DNA from: Thermoproteota archaeon
GTDB taxonomy: Archaea; Korarchaeota; Korarchaeia; B14-G2
NCBI GenBank assembly: GCA_003661385.1
Contig: QMWA01000099.1
Location: 1 to 6,648, forward strand
Direction: 5' to 3'
Length of the DNA stretch: 6,648 bases
The position numbers and the translations under genes are program-made. Below, piece by piece: positions 5,734 through 6,648 of the stretch; positions within the stretch are counted from its first letter, which is position 1, and every line of letters starts with the position of its first letter. The notes under the pieces are model-generated. The model made no database searches. It was not told the DNA's origin and worked only from the letters and a program-made list of their open reading frames with translations.

Positions 5734-5813
5734 ATGGTGTATATTTTGTCCATCACCCTGGTGCTACCTAGAGAGCATCTAGTGCTTTAGCTGAGAGAGC
5801 CAGAGTCGAGGGG
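5734..5813 (+). pseudogene. Frameshifted 5' part of the PaREP1-family gene
   Basis: From the leaderless ATG 5734 the frame encodes MVYILSITLVLPREHL and then meets TAG at 5788. The frame of the downstream gene is open from 5772 and encodes SALAERARVEGVSIEELAAE. Adding one base near 5778-5781 joins them into LPREHL-SALAERARVEGVSIEEL, which has the look of the ribbon-helix-helix-like leader found in front of many archaeal PaREP1 proteins. So one base has been lost, separating the N-terminal segment from the main domain. Sequencing error is a real alternative, since only one change is needed. Confidence 0.65.
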
Positions 5814-6245
5814 GTGAGCATAGAGGAGCTTGCTGCTGAGTTACTTCTCGAGAAGCTTGAGGCTGCTGACCCTGATGCTAAAGCTGAGCTTCATCTAAAG
5901 CTCTGCGAGAGATACTTGAGCGAAGCTGAAGCCTACCTCTCTAAAGGAGATTATGTTCAAGCATCTGAGAAAGCTTGGGGGGCAGCCTCTCAAGCTGTTA
6001 AAGCTATAGCAGCTAAGAGAGGAGCTATATTAAGGAGCCACAGAGATCTATGGAAGTTCATTACAGAACTCAGCAAAGAGCGCAGAGAGTGGAAACTAAT
6101 TGAGATGTTTCACATAGCGAACAGCCTCCATGTGAACTTCTATGAGAACTGGCTTACAGCTGAGGCTGTAGAAAGAGGTATAGGTGCTGTTAAGCTGTTT
6201 GTCAAGAAGCTGATTAAGCTCTTAGAGCAAACAGCCGAAACCTAG
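5814..6245 (+). CDS. PaREP1-family (HEPN-like) protein, main domain
   Basis: A 143-residue all-helical protein from GTG 5814, which directly follows GAGGG. It matches the PaREP1 family, common and often multi-copy in Thermoproteota: AKAELHLKLCERYLSEAEAY (22-41), GDYVQASEKAWGAASQAVKA (45-64), KRGAILRSHRDLW (68-80) and SLHVNFYENWLT (104-115). To my knowledge the family has a HEPN-like four-helix fold; its function is unknown, and a toxin or RNA-binding role has been considered only by analogy. The GTG may not be the original start: the sequence before it still encodes the usual N-terminal segment out of frame, with a leaderless promoter at 5707. Whether the GTG is used to make the domain alone is open. 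Unlike the other genes it shows no change of third-position codon choice along its length (29 of 50 G/T early, 27 of 50 late), although it is also the shortest gene tested. Confidence 0.75.
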   Translation: MSIEELAAELLLEKLEAADPDAKAELHLKLCERYLSEAEAYLSKGDYVQASEKAWGAASQAVKAIAAKRGAILRSHRDLWKFITELSKERREWKLIEMFHIANSLHVNFYENWLTAEAVERGIGAVKLFVKKLIKLLEQTAET

Positions 6246-6520
6246 TCACAATTCCTGCTCCAGAGAAATTGCTTGCCCAGCTTCAGGACTGAAGCCAAAC
6301 CGTGTACCTCACTCTACTGAACTTGAACCCTAGCAATGAGATAGAAACTTGCATCCTGAGATAATTTCATGAACACCACAGGAATTATGTTCTAAAGGTT
6401 AAGGCCGAGCCTAAAGCAGTTAAGAAGCTTCTCTCCACCTCTTAATCCGCGCCATGGCTACTAGACCTGAGCTTCAGCTCCAATCTTTGAAAAAACTTAG
6501 CTTAAGTGAGCTTTGAAGTA
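6246..6520. other. Gene-free stretch after the PaREP1 gene
   Basis: No intact gene is recognised on either strand. One + frame (6245-6445) has only two stops (TGA and TAA) and includes the protein-like segments VYLTLLNLNPSNEIET and RNYVLKVKAEPKAVKKLL, so it could be the remnant of a small gene, but I cannot name a family. A 20-codon ORF at 6455-6517 (ATG to TGA) has no support. No tRNA or array is seen. Confidence 0.35.
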
Positions 6521-6523
6521 GCG

Positions 6524-6529
6524 TATATT
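6524..6529 (+). promoter_or_regulatory. Possible TATA box near the window end
   Basis: TATATT inside GCGTATATTCC lies with its centre about 26 bases before ATG 6552, the spacing of an archaeal leaderless promoter. The A-rich CTTTGAAAAAACTT stretch further upstream (6485-6498) adds to the local AT-richness. Confidence 0.35.
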
Positions 6530-6540
6530 CCTACTGGTTT

Positions 6541-6639
6541 GCGCGCACTCCATGAGAGCAGCTTACAGTTATATTCACTCCTTTACGTTACTGCATGAGG
6601 CTGGTGGAGCTCATGAAGTGATGCAGCTGGAGCGCGCGC
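6541..6639. repeat. Imperfect inverted repeat, 11-base GC-rich arms
   Basis: GCGCGCACTCC (6541-6551) and GGAGCGCGCGC (6629-6639) are reverse complements at 10 of 11 positions, with 77 bases between. Alternating GC runs of this length are not seen elsewhere in the window. Function is unknown; it could be the edge of a mobile element or a regulatory site. Confidence 0.35.
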
Positions 6640-6648
6640 ATGTTAAGC
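6552..6648 (+). CDS. Possible leaderless gene, cut by the window end
   Basis: ATG 6552 opens a frame that stays open for 32 codons to the end of the window (starting MRAAYSYIHSFTLLHEAGGA). It is supported only by the open frame and by a TATA-like element at the leaderless distance. The peptide looks soluble and helical, and I do not recognise it. Its 5' end lies within an imperfect GCGCGC inverted repeat, which lowers or raises interest depending on whether a gene is really there. Confidence 0.3.
   Translation, partial: MRAAYSYIHSFTLLHEAGGAHEVMQLERAHVK

Noticed and set aside
1-6648. tRNA, rRNA, C/D-box RNA or CRISPR array
   Set aside because: Gaps were scanned by eye for tRNA T-arm patterns, repeated spaced units and paired C and D boxes; none was convincing. 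A covariance-model search would be more sensitive.

Overview
The window looks like a piece of a thermophilic archaeal chromosome, probably Thermoproteota (crenarchaeal). Several signs agree. TTG and GTG starts are common. AT-rich TATA boxes lie about 25-32 bases before start codons, giving leaderless or nearly leaderless genes. AGG/AGA and ATA codons are heavily used. The gene families present (AbrB-type VapB with PIN-type VapC, nucleotidyltransferase-HEPN, PaREP1) are typical of that phylum. I cannot fix the genus. All supported genes are on the + strand.

Layout. Bases 1 to about 545 hold no gene I can support; they are very rich in the tetranucleotide AGCT. A nucleotidyltransferase-HEPN fusion gene follows (610-1410), with a possible promoter and a 12-base palindrome in front. 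Next is a vapBC toxin-antitoxin pair whose VapB antitoxin is intact (1492-1725) and whose VapC toxin is broken (1712-2102). A small doubtful membrane ORF (2131-2262) leads into a TATA box and a two-gene LutAB-like operon: a CCG-domain (Fe-S)-binding protein (2294-3208) and a LUD-domain protein with two 4Fe-4S motifs (3205-4389), joined by a TTGA stop-start overlap. Directly after it lies a wrecked third gene that still shows a LUD domain core, probably a lutC relative (4392-4705), then an intact DUF362 gene (4702-5616). After a hairpin and a strong TATA box comes a PaREP1-family gene whose 5' end is frameshifted (5734-6245). The last 400 bases hold no clear gene except a possible leaderless ORF that runs off the end (6552-6648).

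How it fits together. The core is an iron-sulfur redox module of the LutABC type, the group known from lactate oxidation in bacteria. Its third subunit has decayed, and a DUF362 gene now sits where lutC would be expected to end. Toxin-like or HEPN-fold genes flank the module on both sides, several of them damaged, so the area reads as an accessory region under turnover.

The most unusual signals are genome-scale habits rather than a new gene. In three transcription units the third codon position shifts strongly from G/T at the 5' end to A/C at the 3' end, and it resets at the next promoter. Every frameshift I can place confidently in the damaged genes is a one-base loss. AGCT is strongly over-represented.
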